Positions 17,816 through 28,355 of a stretch of 64,000 nucleotides of DNA are shown here, piece after piece. The notes beneath the pieces were generated by a model. It made no database searches. It was not told the origin of the DNA and saw nothing but the letters and a program-made list of their open reading frames with translations. Every line of letters begins with the position of its first letter. Positions within the stretch are counted from its first letter, which is position 1. The stretch is from Paenactinomyces guangxiensis (GTDB lineage Bacteria; Bacillota; Bacilli; Thermoactinomycetales; Thermoactinomycetaceae), in NCBI RefSeq assembly GCF_016055185.1, contig NZ_JAECVR010000001.1:136345-200344 (forward strand). Direction: 5' to 3'. The position numbers and the translations under genes are program-made.

Positions 17816-18543
17816 GTCATCACCTTCTCCCATTCTTTCATTTCCTGTTCCAATTCCTCTTTTCTTCTCCGTGCTTCTTCCGACCTTCCATTTTCCAGTT
17901 GCCGCAAAATTTTTTGTTTGGCACGCCAATCTTCCAACAGCTTTTTCTTGAGAAGCGGGTGCTTCTTTCGCCATAAAATCGGACCGAGCTCCAACAGTTG
18001 TCCGGCAGTCAGTTTCGGATGCCGGTAGAGATGCTGTCCCTCGCCTGGTTCGGCTGCGATCACCTCATAAAAAATCCCGGCCTCTTCTACAATCGTCTCT
18101 TCAATGATTTGGAAATGGTTTTCATTTAGCCAAGTGCGAACCCGTCTGCCGCCGACATTGGGCTGTAGCACCAACCGTTTGATATGGGAGAGCTTTTCTT
18201 TTCCCTCCTCTAAGATTTGTGAAATCAACGCCCCGCCCATTCCAGCTATAACGACAACATCTATCTCATCCTGGTCCACAACAGATAACCCGTCACCAAG
18301 CCTGACTTCAATCAACGGTGAATACCCCATCATGGAAACACGGTGCTGTGCGTTTTCAAAGGGGCCAGGATTTATCTCCCCCACAATTCCCCGGCGCAAA
18401 CGCCCTTGTTTGGCCAGATGCAGTAACAAAAAAGCATGATCTCCGCCGATATCAGCCACACGCATCTGATCGGGTATAAAATCTGCAATCGTTTGTAAAC
18501 GATATGAAATCTGCCAATCATCATTCAGAAACTCCCGTTTCAT
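17791..18543 (-). CDS. trmK: tRNA (adenine(22)-N1)-methyltransferase
   Basis: A 250-residue class I methyltransferase that makes m1A22 in tRNA. SAM-binding motif I is VADIGGDHAFLLLHLAKQG and the catalytic region is VVVIAGMGGALISQIL; a helical, charged C-terminal domain (RKEELEQEMKEWEKV) follows, as in the Bacillus enzyme. trmK-yqfO is the order found downstream of sigA in Bacillus subtilis; here five accessory genes separate it from rpoD. Confidence 0.92.
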   Translation of the reverse strand: MKREFLNDDWQISYRLQTIADFIPDQMRVADIGGDHAFLLLHLAKQGRLRRGIVGEINPGPFENAQHRVSMMGYSPLIEVRLGDGLSVVDQDEIDVVVIAGMGGALISQILEEGKEKLSHIKRLVLQPNVGGRRVRTWLNENHFQIIEETIVEEAGIFYEVIAAEPGEGQHLYRHPKLTAGQLLELGPILWRKKHPLLKKKLLEDWRAKQKILRQLENGRSEEARRRKEELEQEMKEWEKVMTWLSAEQN

Positions 18544-18723
18544 CGTCTGCCAATCGTCCCTTCCCTGTTCCTGCGCCTTTCTATTATAGCATCACTCACA
18601 AATGCTCGGTGAGCATTCCTCCAAAACAGTAAAACAATCTCATTCCGGAGGCCTTTCGGATGCAAACGGCATAACTGGTAAACAGGGCAAACCCGGCAAG
18701 CATGGGCCTGCCGGATCTTTAGC

Positions 18724-20211
18724 CTATCCCTTTTTGTTTTTTTCTTTAAAATACAACCACTCCTGAAAGAAAGGAGTTAAATCTTTGCCGGCAACTTCAT
18801 TCGCGACACGAATAAAATCACGGGTTGTTGCCGTCCGGTATTGAAATTTATCGTAATAGGTATGCAGAATCCGGATTACTTTATCTTTACCGATCTCATC
18901 CATCAAGTTAAACATCATCGCCGCCGGGCGAATATACACCATTAATCCATAGACGGAGTCCGGATAATCATAAAGTGAATCGGCAGATGTAACTCCGACT
19001 GCTTTGTGGATTTCGTTGGTTCGCACAGTGGCCCTGTTCAGAAGATCTTTTTCATCTTCTTTCATTTTCTCCTGCATGTAAAGAAACTCGGAGAAAGTGG
19101 TTAATCCCTCATCCAGCCAGGGCTCTTTCACCTGATTATTTCCCACAACACCGTACCACCATTGGTGTGCCAACTCATGGACAACAACGTTTATGGCCGG
19201 GCTGTGCCCTTTTCTTGTCGGAACTCTTGGAATTGAAGTCACCAGGCCGGGATACTCCATACCGGCGATCCCGTATCCGGTTTCACCCAGAACGACATCA
19301 ACTTCCTTGTACGGATATTTCCCGAACTTTTCGCTGTAGAAATTCATTCCTGAAACAGCGGCATCGCGAAGAATCTGAGACACACCTTCCATTCCCTTGA
19401 GATACCAGAGATTTACCTCTGTATCCCCTGCCTTTCCTTTCAGCACCTTGTAATCTCTGGTTAACACCGCAACAAAATCACGTACATTTTCTTGTTTGAT
19501 CGTAACCGGGGAACGATAATCCTTTGCCCGGTCATAACCGGTAGAGATAATTCGGTATCCTTGCGGGACGCGAAAGGTTACTTCAAAGTCGGACATTTGG
19601 GTATAGAACGGGTCACCAGTGGTCGTATAGGGTTCTAAATGCCATCCCTCTTGATCCTTCACGGCTAATATCGGATACCACTGTGCAAGGAAAGCCGTAT
19701 TTTTATAAACGTTTAAGCGGGTGCCTCCGTATGGAAGGCGAAGGCGATAATCCATTTCAATTTTAGCAGATTTGCCAATCGGAAGAGGCTCGGGCAGCCT
19801 TACTTTCATAATGGTGTCCCGGATCTTTGCCTTGACCGGAGTCCCGTTTACTTTTACATGGGATACTTGAATATAACCGGGACGGCTTGGCTTTGACTCT
19901 TTCCCGTATTTCCATTTGTGAAAGGCGTTGGGATAAAGATGAAAATAAACCTCCGTCTGTGGCTCCGATCTCGTTTTCGGAAGCGAAACAGACATATGTC
20001 CGGTCACTTCATCTTTATGATGGTCATATGTGGCCTCTATTTTGTAGATCGGCCGGTCTGCTGCCGCCGTTGCCGATGGAGCTGTTGCTTTATGCCGGAC
20101 GGGAGCTTCTCCGGAAAGCTGTCTCTCCGGCGGCAGATTTGCCAAGGTACTAACCAAAGCCATCATGACCAGGACAAAACTCATACTAAAAGAAAAAAAC
20201 CGACGCTTCAT
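18724..20211 (-). CDS. Secreted M1 family zinc metallopeptidase
   Basis: A 495-residue gluzincin aminopeptidase-like protein. The N-terminus is a signal peptide (KRRFFSFSMSFVLVMMALVS). The zinc motif is HELAHQWW with the third ligand Glu in KEPWLDEGLTTF, 18 residues on. GMEYPGLV, the substrate GxMEN-like strand, precedes it. The start at 20211 (MKRRFF) fits the AGGGGTGA site and the signal peptide; a start 54 bases upstream would bury it. Export suggests digestion of external peptides or a membrane-attached role. Monocistronic. Confidence 0.85.
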   Translation of the reverse strand: MKRRFFSFSMSFVLVMMALVSTLANLPPERQLSGEAPVRHKATAPSATAAADRPIYKIEATYDHHKDEVTGHMSVSLPKTRSEPQTEVYFHLYPNAFHKWKYGKESKPSRPGYIQVSHVKVNGTPVKAKIRDTIMKVRLPEPLPIGKSAKIEMDYRLRLPYGGTRLNVYKNTAFLAQWYPILAVKDQEGWHLEPYTTTGDPFYTQMSDFEVTFRVPQGYRIISTGYDRAKDYRSPVTIKQENVRDFVAVLTRDYKVLKGKAGDTEVNLWYLKGMEGVSQILRDAAVSGMNFYSEKFGKYPYKEVDVVLGETGYGIAGMEYPGLVTSIPRVPTRKGHSPAINVVVHELAHQWWYGVVGNNQVKEPWLDEGLTTFSEFLYMQEKMKEDEKDLLNRATVRTNEIHKAVGVTSADSLYDYPDSVYGLMVYIRPAAMMFNLMDEIGKDKVIRILHTYYDKFQYRTATTRDFIRVANEVAGKDLTPFFQEWLYFKEKNKKG

Positions 20212-20416
20212 CTGTCGATTCACCCCTGCAGTTAGAATCAGTTGTTCCTGAATAGGATGACCCAACTGCAGTAAAAATATGACAGGATTCCGGATCGGTT
20301 TTTAGTGGTTCCCTTCCTTCCCACTCTTTGATCTTTTTTTGGGGTCTGCCCCCGGCTGGAAAACGGGGCAAACAAATCGTCTTCCACGATGAGACCGGTT
20401 TTTACCCCCCGTCTGT

Positions 20417-21535
20417 TTAGAGGTTGCCCCTGCGCTCTTGCTCCCGTTCGATAGCCTCAAAAAGGGCCTTAAAATTCCCTTCCCCAAAACCTCTGGCTCC
20501 CTTGCGCTGGATAATTTCAATAAACAGAGTGGGCCGATCGACCAGCGGATTTGTAAAAATCTGCAAGAGATACCCCTCATCGTCGCGGTCAACCAGAATA
20601 CTGAGCCGCTTTAAGTCTTCCGCCTTTTCATCAATGTTCCCGACTCTTGCTTTCAACTCTTCATAGTAAGTTTCGGGGGTTGAGAGAAATGGTACACCAT
20701 TTGCCTTTAATGCTTCTACTGTTTTCACAATGTCATTGGTGAGGAGGGCGATGTGTTGCACCCCGGCTCCCCGGTAGAACTCCAAATACTCCTGTATTTG
20801 AGATTTCCGCTTTCCTTCCGCCGGTTCATTGATCGGGAATTTGACCCGTCCTTTTCCGTTGTGCATCACTTTGGACATTAAAGCGGAATATTCCGTGCTG
20901 ATATCTTCGTCATCAAAATGGATCATTTGTTTAAAGCCCATCACCTTTTCATAATAAGAAACCCATTCATCCATCCGCTCAACATTGCCCACAATGTGAT
21001 CAATGGCTACCAGACCTGTCGATTCTGAAGGAATCTCCAGGTCACAGGCAACAAATCCGGGGGCAAACAATCCTTCATAGTTTTTGCGTTCAATCAAGGT
21101 GTGTATGGTATCTCCGTAGGTTCCGATCACTGCTTTCCTGACTGCCCCGTGTTCATCTTTTTCTTCAAAAGGTTCTTTGATGACGATCGCACCACGTGAA
21201 GTCGCTTCCGAAAATGCCTTGTCAACATCGCTGACTTGCAGGGCAATATCTTTGACCCCGTCGCCATGCTTTTTCACAAATTCAGAAATCTCGTGATCCG
21301 GTGAGTAAGCGCCGCTAATGAGAAATTTAACCTTTCCCTGTTCGATTAAATAAGATACTTTTTCACGGCTCCCTGTTTCCAGGCCACAATAAGCAACGGG
21401 GCGGAATCCGAAGGTACGGCAGAAGAAGTAGGCAGCTTGTTTGGCGTTCCCAGTATAAATTTCAAGATAATCAACGTCAAGAATGGGCAAGAAATCGTCT
21501 TTCAGTTCTGCAGATACGGAAGAATCACGAAGCAT
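20417..21535 (-). CDS. hppD: 4-hydroxyphenylpyruvate dioxygenase
   Basis: A 372-residue Fe(II) dioxygenase converting 4-hydroxyphenylpyruvate to homogentisate in tyrosine breakdown. It has two glyoxalase-fold halves; the iron ligands are His in VAIDHIVGNVE, His in GVQHIALLTND and Glu in TLFIEIIQRKGARGFG. The C-terminal GFGEGNFKALFEAIEREQ is diagnostic. No homogentisate dioxygenase or fumarylacetoacetase gene is next to it, so the rest of the route must be elsewhere. RBS AAGGGGG. Confidence 0.95.
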   Translation of the reverse strand: MLRDSSVSAELKDDFLPILDVDYLEIYTGNAKQAAYFFCRTFGFRPVAYCGLETGSREKVSYLIEQGKVKFLISGAYSPDHEISEFVKKHGDGVKDIALQVSDVDKAFSEATSRGAIVIKEPFEEKDEHGAVRKAVIGTYGDTIHTLIERKNYEGLFAPGFVACDLEIPSESTGLVAIDHIVGNVERMDEWVSYYEKVMGFKQMIHFDDEDISTEYSALMSKVMHNGKGRVKFPINEPAEGKRKSQIQEYLEFYRGAGVQHIALLTNDIVKTVEALKANGVPFLSTPETYYEELKARVGNIDEKAEDLKRLSILVDRDDEGYLLQIFTNPLVDRPTLFIEIIQRKGARGFGEGNFKALFEAIEREQERRGNL

Positions 21536-21601
21536 ACCATTTCCCCCTTATGATCTGTCTTTACTTTCAGATTAACTGTGAAAAAAAAACGACGCAAGCA
21601 T

Positions 21602-22216
21602 CTACGGTGCTGCGCCATCGCTTTGTCGCAATGAAAGACTGCGGAATTCTTCAGGGATCATCGAGTAAACACAGGTGTTTTCCAATCGGTTGTCCACCGC
21701 CACACGACAATTTCGCAGAACGCCTTCCAATCGGTAGCCAAGCCTTTCCGCTACTTTACGGCTCCGTACATTTCTTTGATCACAGCGGATTTCAAGGCGA
21801 TTCGCTTTTAAAATTTCAAAGGCAAAAACAGTGAGGCCCCGAACCGACTCTGTAATATATCCCTTACCGGTGTAACTCGTCCTGCACCAATATCCGATTT
21901 CAAACTTGGGGATGCTCCAATCCAAGCGATGCAATCCACTACTTCCGATAAACACACCTGTTTCTTTTTCAAACAAATGAAAACGAAGGTCGCTCCTCTC
22001 CAAAAACTTGCAATGCGCGCGTCGCACACTGGCTTCCGATTCTTCCTTTGTAGGAGGATGTTGTGCCCAGGGCATCCATGGCTGCAGGCTCTCCAGTGAT
22101 TCGAGGATCGCTTCATTCACCGATTCTCCGTCTCCGGGCAGCGGTAAGCGAATCAATAATCTCTCCGTTTCAAAAGAATGGGGAAAGTCTTTTAAGATCG
22201 GGGGCAGTGGATCCAT
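21602..22216 (-). CDS. GNAT N-acetyltransferase, RimJ/RimL type
   Basis: About 204 residues with the RimJ/RimL layout: FETERLLIRLPLPGD, GLHRLDWSIPKFEIGYW, the acetyl-CoA loop YTGKGYITESVRGLTVFAF, and NRLEIRCDQRNVRSRKVAERLGY. It probably acetylates a protein N-terminus or small amine. The start at 22216 (MDPLPP) is preferred because GGAG lies 10 bases upstream; an in-frame ATG at 22231 is the alternative. Confidence 0.82.
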   Translation of the reverse strand: MDPLPPILKDFPHSFETERLLIRLPLPGDGESVNEAILESLESLQPWMPWAQHPPTKEESEASVRRAHCKFLERSDLRFHLFEKETGVFIGSSGLHRLDWSIPKFEIGYWCRTSYTGKGYITESVRGLTVFAFEILKANRLEIRCDQRNVRSRKVAERLGYRLEGVLRNCRVAVDNRLENTCVYSMIPEEFRSLSLRQSDGAAP

Positions 22217-22325
22217 CTTTGGCTTCTCCATTTCTAAGTAAAATTCTTTATACCAAATTTTACAGAAAACAACCAAAAAAACAAACCGAACCTATGTTTA
22301 GATTCGGTTAGATTTAGATGTTTAT

Positions 22326-23969
22326 TTATTGTTTTTTGGAGAACTGGTTCACATATTGTTCACGCAATTTATACTTCTGTATTTTACCACTGGCAGTCAT
22401 CGGGTACTGATCCAAAAAAATAACTTGCGCCGGAATTTTATATTTAGCTATTTGATTCACACAATAGTTTATGACCTCTTCTTCCGTCAGTTGTACCTCT
22501 TCTTTCTTTATGACAAAGGCAATCGGGATTTCCCCATACTTTTCATCCGGCACACCCACAATCTGGACATCAAGGATTTTGGGATGTGTATAGAGAAATT
22601 CTTCAATCTCACGCGGATAGATATTTTCTCCGCCACGGATAATCATATCTTTCAAGCGTCCGGTTATCTTAAAATATCCCTGTTCATCCTGTACAGCCAG
22701 GTCTCCGGTATGCAGCCACCCCTCCCCGTCAATCGCTTCGGCGGTCGCTTCCGGCATCTTGTAGTAGCCCTTCATTACATGATAACCGCGTGTACATAGT
22801 TCTCCCTGCACTCCGGGTGGTACTTCCTTCCCGGTCTGGGGATCAATGATTTTCACTTCCACACCGGGCAGGCGTTTACCGACGGTAGCTACACGAATCT
22901 CAATCGGATCATCGGTTTTTGTCTGAGTAATGACCGGAGAAGACTCGGTCTGTCCGTAAGCGATGGTTAACTCTGTAATTCCCATCTCCCCGGTTACCCT
23001 TCGCATCACTTCGATGGGGCAATTGGAGCCGGCCATAATTCCGGTTCGCAGCGTACTGAAATCCGTGTTGGCAAAGTCGGGATGATTCAGCTCGGAGATA
23101 AACATCGTTGGTACCCCATGCAATCCTGTACATTTCTCCTGCTCAACAGCGTTTAAGACAGCTCCCGGCTCAAACATGGTAAGAGGAATCATGGTCGCCC
23201 CCACACTGGCACAGGCGAGCGTACCCAGTACACAACCAAAGCAATGAAAAAAGGGAACTGGGATACAAAGGCGGTCGGCCGGGGTCAGATTCATACACTC
23301 CGCAATGTTACGGGCATTATTCACAATGTTATAATGAGTCAGCATAACTCCTTTAGGAAAGCCGGTTGTTCCGGAAGTGTACTGCATATTAATGACATCA
23401 TCAGGGGACAGAGACTGCTGTCGGGCATAAAGCTTCTCATCTGTCATTTCTGCTCCCATCTCAATCATATCTTTCCACAGAAACATGCCGGGATAGCGCT
23501 TTTCCCCCAGGAGAATCACATTTTTCAGCCGTGGCAACCGTTCTGACTTTAATTGTCCCGGGGCACATGTATTAAGCTCCGGGCAAATCTCAAAAAGCAT
23601 ATCCACATAACTGGTTCCGCGCACCTGTTCCATCAGGATCAGTGTCTCCGTATCTGACTGACTCAGGAGATATTCCAGTTCACGGGTACGATAATTGGTA
23701 TTGACGGTGATCAGTACGGCTCCCATTTTACCGGTTGCGAACTGTGTAATCAGCCATTCAGGCTGGTTGGTAGCCCAGATGGAGAGATGATGACCTTTGT
23801 CTAACCCCAGCCTCATCAATCCTTTGGCTGCTTGATTGCAAACGGATTGAAATTCCTTATAAGTCCACCTCAATCCAAGTTCCGGATAAACAACCGCTTC
23901 TTTTTCCCCAACCTTCTCCGCTTGCCGGTCGAGAAGGCTGCCTACAGTGATGTTGATCAACTCTGCCAT
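22326..23969 (-). CDS. Acyl-CoA synthetase (AMP-forming), YngI-like
   Basis: A 547-residue adenylate-forming acyl-CoA ligase. The P-loop is MQYTSGTTGFPKGVMLTHYN, later motifs are AYGQTESSPV, GWLHTGDLAV and GRLKDMIIRGGENIYP, and the catalytic Lys is in TASGKIQKYKLR. It activates medium or branched-chain acids for beta-oxidation. It is 35 bases downstream of an acyl-CoA dehydrogenase gene and likely cotranscribed, matching the yngJ-yngI pairing in Bacillus subtilis. RBS AAAGGAGGGG. Confidence 0.88.
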   Translation of the reverse strand: MAELINITVGSLLDRQAEKVGEKEAVVYPELGLRWTYKEFQSVCNQAAKGLMRLGLDKGHHLSIWATNQPEWLITQFATGKMGAVLITVNTNYRTRELEYLLSQSDTETLILMEQVRGTSYVDMLFEICPELNTCAPGQLKSERLPRLKNVILLGEKRYPGMFLWKDMIEMGAEMTDEKLYARQQSLSPDDVINMQYTSGTTGFPKGVMLTHYNIVNNARNIAECMNLTPADRLCIPVPFFHCFGCVLGTLACASVGATMIPLTMFEPGAVLNAVEQEKCTGLHGVPTMFISELNHPDFANTDFSTLRTGIMAGSNCPIEVMRRVTGEMGITELTIAYGQTESSPVITQTKTDDPIEIRVATVGKRLPGVEVKIIDPQTGKEVPPGVQGELCTRGYHVMKGYYKMPEATAEAIDGEGWLHTGDLAVQDEQGYFKITGRLKDMIIRGGENIYPREIEEFLYTHPKILDVQIVGVPDEKYGEIPIAFVIKKEEVQLTEEEVINYCVNQIAKYKIPAQVIFLDQYPMTASGKIQKYKLREQYVNQFSKKQ

Positions 23970-24004
23970 CTGTGCCCCTCCTTTGAATTGGATTCATATT
24001 GGGA

Positions 24005-25153
24005 TTAGCAACCAATTTCCCGTGCAATAATATTTCGTTGGATTTCGGAAGTTCCCTCTCCAATTTCCGTCAGTTTGGCATCGCGGAAAAAGCGTTCCAC
24101 TTTGTAATCATGCATGTAGCCCCAGCCGCCATGAATCTGTACAGCCTGGTTGCAGACATTCATGGCAACTTCGGATGCGTACAGTTTGCAAATAGATGCT
24201 TCTTTTGTAAATTTTCTTCCCTGATCTTTCAGCCAGGCCGCTTTATACACAAATGTTCGGGCCAGCTCAATCTGCATATGCATATCCGCCAGCTTATGCT
24301 GAATCGCCTGAAATTTGGAAAGAGACTGTCCAAACTGGATACGCTCGCGCGCGTATTTTAAGGCCAGTTCATAGGCTCCCTGGGCAATCCCTACCGCCAT
24401 GGCACCAATTCCGATCCGCCCGCCGTCAAGGGTAATCAGGAACTGCTTAAATCCTTTGCCAATCTCCCCAAGGATCTCCTGATCGGAAACCCGAACATTT
24501 TCCATAATAAGTTCTGTTGTATTGGAACTGTGCAGCCCCATTTTGATATAATTATCTATAACACGAAAGCCTGGTGCATCTGTAGGTACAATAAAAGCTG
24601 TGATTTCTCTGGTATTTCCCATATTCCCCGTCATTGCCGTTAAAGCCAGAAATTTTGCGTAACTCGCATTTGTGATAAAACATTTTGAACCATTGATGAC
24701 CCATTCGTCACCATCTTTAATTGCTCTGGTTTTTGTTCCGCCCGCATCCGATCCCGCATTGGGTTCGGTGAGTCCAAAAGCACCCAGTGTTTCTCCTTCA
24801 CACAGCGGAACTAAATACTTTTGTTTCTGTTCTTCCGTGCCAAACAAATAGATGGGTGCACAGCCTAGAGAAATATGTGCAGAATAAGTAATTCCCGTTG
24901 AGGCACAGACACGGCTGAGTTCTTCCACAGCGATCGCAAAGCTGATGGAATCTGCTCCGCCCCCTCCGTACTCTTCGGGAAAAGGAAGCCCCATCAAGTT
25001 CAGTTTTGCCATTTTAGCGAAAACTTCTTTGGGAAACTGCTTTGTGCGGTCTCTTTCATCCGCACCGGGGGCCACTTCGCCTTCAGCAAAATCACGCATT
25101 AACTTACGGACCATTTTTTGCTCATCTGTCAGATCAAAATTCAATAGCCCCAC
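24005..25153 (-). CDS. Acyl-CoA dehydrogenase
   Basis: A 382-residue FAD flavoprotein oxidising acyl-CoA to enoyl-CoA. It has the signatures [19 protein letters not shown] and [20 protein letters not shown], and the catalytic base in [14 protein letters not shown] (the Glu of G-E-G). Short-chain or isovaleryl-like substrates are possible; the exact one is unclear. GTG start at 25153 with AAGGAG upstream. Its promoter carries a perfect cre site, so the operon should be repressed by CcpA when sugars are plentiful. Confidence 0.9.
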   Translation of the reverse strand: MGLLNFDLTDEQKMVRKLMRDFAEGEVAPGADERDRTKQFPKEVFAKMAKLNLMGLPFPEEYGGGGADSISFAIAVEELSRVCASTGITYSAHISLGCAPIYLFGTEEQKQKYLVPLCEGETLGAFGLTEPNAGSDAGGTKTRAIKDGDEWVINGSKCFITNASYAKFLALTAMTGNMGNTREITAFIVPTDAPGFRVIDNYIKMGLHSSNTTELIMENVRVSDQEILGEIGKGFKQFLITLDGGRIGIGAMAVGIAQGAYELALKYARERIQFGQSLSKFQAIQHKLADMHMQIELARTFVYKAAWLKDQGRKFTKEASICKLYASEVAMNVCNQAVQIHGGWGYMHDYKVERFFRDAKLTEIGEGTSEIQRNIIAREIGC

Positions 25154-25171
25154 TCCTTATGTCTATCTATT

Positions 25172-25220
25172 TGTTAGCGCTTTCAATAACATTATAGGTG
25201 TATTCATTACATTTCTTCAA
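25172..25220 (-). promoter_or_regulatory. Promoter and cre (CcpA) site of the acyl-CoA dehydrogenase operon
   Basis: Minus strand: TTGAAG (25220-25215), 18-base spacer, TATAAT (25196-25191). The 14-mer TGTTAGCGCTTTCA at 25172-25185 fits the cre consensus TGWNANCGNTNWCA at every position and covers the expected transcription start. Confidence 0.75.
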
Positions 25221-25323
25221 GAATTTTTAGAAATCCCTATTATATTCGGTTTGACGGCCCATAAACTCATTTGCATCCGCGTGGGAAAAGGGATAAAATT
25301 GAATCAATAAAAGACTAAAAAAT

Positions 25324-25349
25324 AAAAAAAGCACCCCGGATGAGGTGCT
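25324..25349 (-). terminator. Terminator of rpoD
   Basis: Stem AGCACC/GGTGCT (25330-25335 with 25344-25349) followed on the minus strand by a run of seven T and further T-rich sequence. Confidence 0.85.
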
Positions 25350-25367
25350 GCAAGAGATAGAAGCTGA

Positions 25368-26486
25368 TTAATCGAGAAAATCCTTCAGGCGTTTACTGCG
25401 GCTGGGGTGACGCAGTTTACGCAACGCTTTTGCTTCGATTTGACGAATCCGTTCACGCGTGACACCAAACACTTTCCCTACTTCTTCCAGAGTCCGCGTG
25501 CGGCCGTCATCCAGACCAAAACGGAGGCGAAGTACGTTTTCTTCCCGTTCAGACAGGGTATCCAGCACATCTTTCAACTGCTCTTTCAACAGTTCATAAG
25601 CAGCCGCATCCGCCGGTGCCTGCGCGTCATCGTCCGGGATAAAATCACCGAGATGTGAATCATCTTCCTCACCGATCGGGGTTTCCAGTGAAACGGGTTC
25701 CTGAGCAATTTTCATGATCTCACGGACTTTTTCCGCACTGAGCCCCATTTCTTGGGCAATTTCCTCAGGAGCCGGTTCACGGCCTAATTCCTGAAGCAAT
25801 TGTCTTGATACACGGATCAGCTTGTTGATTGTCTCCACCATGTGAACGGGAATACGAATTGTTCTTGCCTGATCGGCGATGGCACGGGTGATCGCCTGGC
25901 GAATCCACCAGGTTGCATACGTGCTGAACTTGAAACCTTTGCGAAAATCGAATTTCTCCACCGCTTTGATGAGGCCCATGTTTCCTTCTTGAATGAGATC
26001 CAGGAAAAGCATGCCACGACCTACATATCTTTTTGCGATGCTGACAACCAGCCGCAAGTTGGCTTCTGCCAATCTCCGTTTTGCTTCTTCATCGCCTTCT
26101 TCAATCCTCTTGGCAAGCTCCACTTCTTCTTCAGCTGATAACAGCGGAACCCGCCCGATCTCTTTCAAATACATGCGGACAGGGTCATTGATTTTCACTC
26201 CAGGTGGAACGCTTAAATCATCATCCAGGTAATCATCAGCATCGTCCCCATCGTTTTCACGACTATTATAATCTTCATCGGCATCATTCAGGACTTCAAC
26301 ACCTTGTTCGCTCAAATGCTCGAAGAAATCATCCATCTGCTGCGGATCCTGATCATAGGGGGCCATTTTTTCCATGATTGTTTTATAGGTGAGAACTCCC
26401 TGTTTTTTGCCGGTTTCCGTCAATTGATCTTTCACCTGATCCAGGTTTAAGTCCATTTCTGTATCTACATTTTGTTCGTTCGCCAA
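25368..26486 (-). CDS. rpoD: Principal RNA polymerase sigma factor
   Basis: Sigma-A, 372 residues. Region 1.2 starts near [19 protein letters not shown]; region 2 has [20 protein letters not shown] and [16 protein letters not shown] (-10 recognition); region 3 follows; region 4.2 ends in [20 protein letters not shown] (-35 recognition). Its N-terminal acidic segment ([20 protein letters not shown]) is more acidic than in Bacillus subtilis. It lies 30 bases after dnaG, the conserved macromolecular synthesis operon order. Confidence 0.97.
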   Translation of the reverse strand: MANEQNVDTEMDLNLDQVKDQLTETGKKQGVLTYKTIMEKMAPYDQDPQQMDDFFEHLSEQGVEVLNDADEDYNSRENDGDDADDYLDDDLSVPPGVKINDPVRMYLKEIGRVPLLSAEEEVELAKRIEEGDEEAKRRLAEANLRLVVSIAKRYVGRGMLFLDLIQEGNMGLIKAVEKFDFRKGFKFSTYATWWIRQAITRAIADQARTIRIPVHMVETINKLIRVSRQLLQELGREPAPEEIAQEMGLSAEKVREIMKIAQEPVSLETPIGEEDDSHLGDFIPDDDAQAPADAAAYELLKEQLKDVLDTLSEREENVLRLRFGLDDGRTRTLEEVGKVFGVTRERIRQIEAKALRKLRHPSRSKRLKDFLD

Positions 26487-26516
26487 AGTATGTTTCCTCC
26501 TTTCTGATGAACTCGC

Positions 26517-28355
26517 TTAATTCATCCGCAATTGTAATTGTTTTCTCAGCCGGGTAATCTCCAATGACAGCTGGGCGGCTTTGACGGGTTCATCAGCACG
26601 CGATAATTGTTGAACCATTTTCTCTTTCTGCTCAATCTCTTTCAGAAGGGGATAATTGCGTATATGTCGGACGTAATCGAGAAGGGCTTCTTCGGAAACT
26701 TCGTCAGGTAACTCCAGCATGGCCAGTTCACTGGCTTTGGGAATTAAAGATTCATTTGGAAGGTAACGGATAAAACTTCCCGCGTCTTCAGGATACCCAT
26801 GTTCGTAATAAGCGTAAAGATAGGCAGCTAATGCAGCATAAATTTCAGTATTAAAATCAGCGCCTAAATGACTCTTAACCCAGTCTGCAACCGCTTTGTC
26901 CCGCATCATATGTGCGATCAATAACATCTCCGACTTTTCGGCGACAGAAACAGGGTGTGATCTGCCGATCATACGTTTGCTAATCTCATGGTACCCATTA
27001 TTCCACTTACTGTGCTCTTTATCCCTTTTGGCTTCTCTCCTTTTACGGCTTCTTCGCTTTCGTTGTTCCTCTTTGATGGCCTCCAGAGATAACTGAAACT
27101 CTTCCGCAAGCCGGCGCATATAGTGATCCTGTTCAATCGCCAGCGGTAAACCGCTGATCACATCGATTGCTTTCGCCAGGTATTTCATACGTTCGTCTTC
27201 ATCCCGCAGGTTATAATCTTTTTTTAGACTTTCCAGTTTAAATGCGGTTAATGACAACGAAGCGGCCACGATTTCTTCTTTAAATGCTGTCCCTCCGTGG
27301 CGGCGAATATAATCGTCAGGGTCCATGCCAATCGGCATTTGTGCTACTTTTACCGTACAATCATGATTGCTAAGTATTTCCAACCCGCGTAAGGCCGCAG
27401 ATTGTCCTGCACTGTCTGCATCATAGCATATTACCACTGTACTGGCGTTACGTTTGACCACCCTCGCTTGATCATCGGTGAACGAAGTACCCAGAGTAGC
27501 GATCACATTACGGATGCCCGACTGCCAGGCAGTAATCGCATCCATATAGCCTTCAAAAACAATGGCTTGTTGCTCTTTACGTATTTGATTACGCGCACGA
27601 TGAAGGTTAAATAAATGATTCCCTTTATGAAAAAATGGCGTTTCAGGGCTATTTAAGTATTTAGGTTGACCTTCACCGATGATCCTCCCGCCAAATCCGA
27701 TGATCCTGCCTTGAGAATCATGAATGGGAAACATAATCCTTCCACGAAAACGGTCAAAATATTTTTTTTGAGAAGGGGAGTCCCGAGTAGCGATCAAACC
27801 TGCTTTCTCAAGCAGTTCTTCTTGAAAGCCCCGGCGTTTAAGTATCTGGAGGAGGAACTGATATGAAGGAGGTGCAAAGCCTAACTGGAATTCTTCAATG
27901 GTGTCAGATGAGACTTCACGCTGCTTTAAGTATTCTCTGGCGGCAGTGCCGTATTCAGTATGAATTAATACATGGTGGTACAATTGAGAAGCCAAGTTCA
28001 ACGCTTCCCTCATCTGCTGGCGCTCTTCCTCTTCTTTGCCACTGAGAGCGGGACCTGACTCGGGAATGTGGATCCCCGCCTGTTCTGCGAGGTGTCTGAC
28101 GGCTTCGATAAAAGTCATTTGTTCGATATCCATCACAAATTTGATGGTGTCGCCACCAGCTCCACAACCGAAGCAATGAAAAATCTGCTTTTCCGGAGAT
28201 ACGGAAAAAGAAGGGGATTTCTCCGAATGAAACGGACATAAACCAAAATAGTTTCTGCCGCTTTTCTTTACCTGCACATATTGCTGGACGACATCTAAAA
28301 TATCAAAGTCTCTGCGGATGCGTTCAATGATGTCATCAGGGATTCGTCCTCGCAT
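26517..28355 (-). CDS. dnaG: DNA primase
   Basis: A 612-residue primase making RNA primers at replication forks. The N-terminal zinc finger (CPFHSEKSPSFSVSPEKQ then FHCFGCGAGGD) binds template; the TOPRIM core holds VFEGYMDAI, ATLGTSFT and YDADSAGQSAALRGLE, with acidic metal ligands; the C-terminal ~140 residues form the DnaB-helicase interaction domain. A charged linker (RKRRSRKRREAKRDKE) precedes it. Operon with rpoD. Confidence 0.97.
   Translation of the reverse strand: MRGRIPDDIIERIRRDFDILDVVQQYVQVKKSGRNYFGLCPFHSEKSPSFSVSPEKQIFHCFGCGAGGDTIKFVMDIEQMTFIEAVRHLAEQAGIHIPESGPALSGKEEEERQQMREALNLASQLYHHVLIHTEYGTAAREYLKQREVSSDTIEEFQLGFAPPSYQFLLQILKRRGFQEELLEKAGLIATRDSPSQKKYFDRFRGRIMFPIHDSQGRIIGFGGRIIGEGQPKYLNSPETPFFHKGNHLFNLHRARNQIRKEQQAIVFEGYMDAITAWQSGIRNVIATLGTSFTDDQARVVKRNASTVVICYDADSAGQSAALRGLEILSNHDCTVKVAQMPIGMDPDDYIRRHGGTAFKEEIVAASLSLTAFKLESLKKDYNLRDEDERMKYLAKAIDVISGLPLAIEQDHYMRRLAEEFQLSLEAIKEEQRKRRSRKRREAKRDKEHSKWNNGYHEISKRMIGRSHPVSVAEKSEMLLIAHMMRDKAVADWVKSHLGADFNTEIYAALAAYLYAYYEHGYPEDAGSFIRYLPNESLIPKASELAMLELPDEVSEEALLDYVRHIRNYPLLKEIEQKEKMVQQLSRADEPVKAAQLSLEITRLRKQLQLRMN

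Noticed and set aside
18690-18716. GC-rich hairpin after the M1 peptidase gene
   Set aside because: The stem CCGGCA/TGCCGG is good but only TTT follows, so I did not list it as a terminator.
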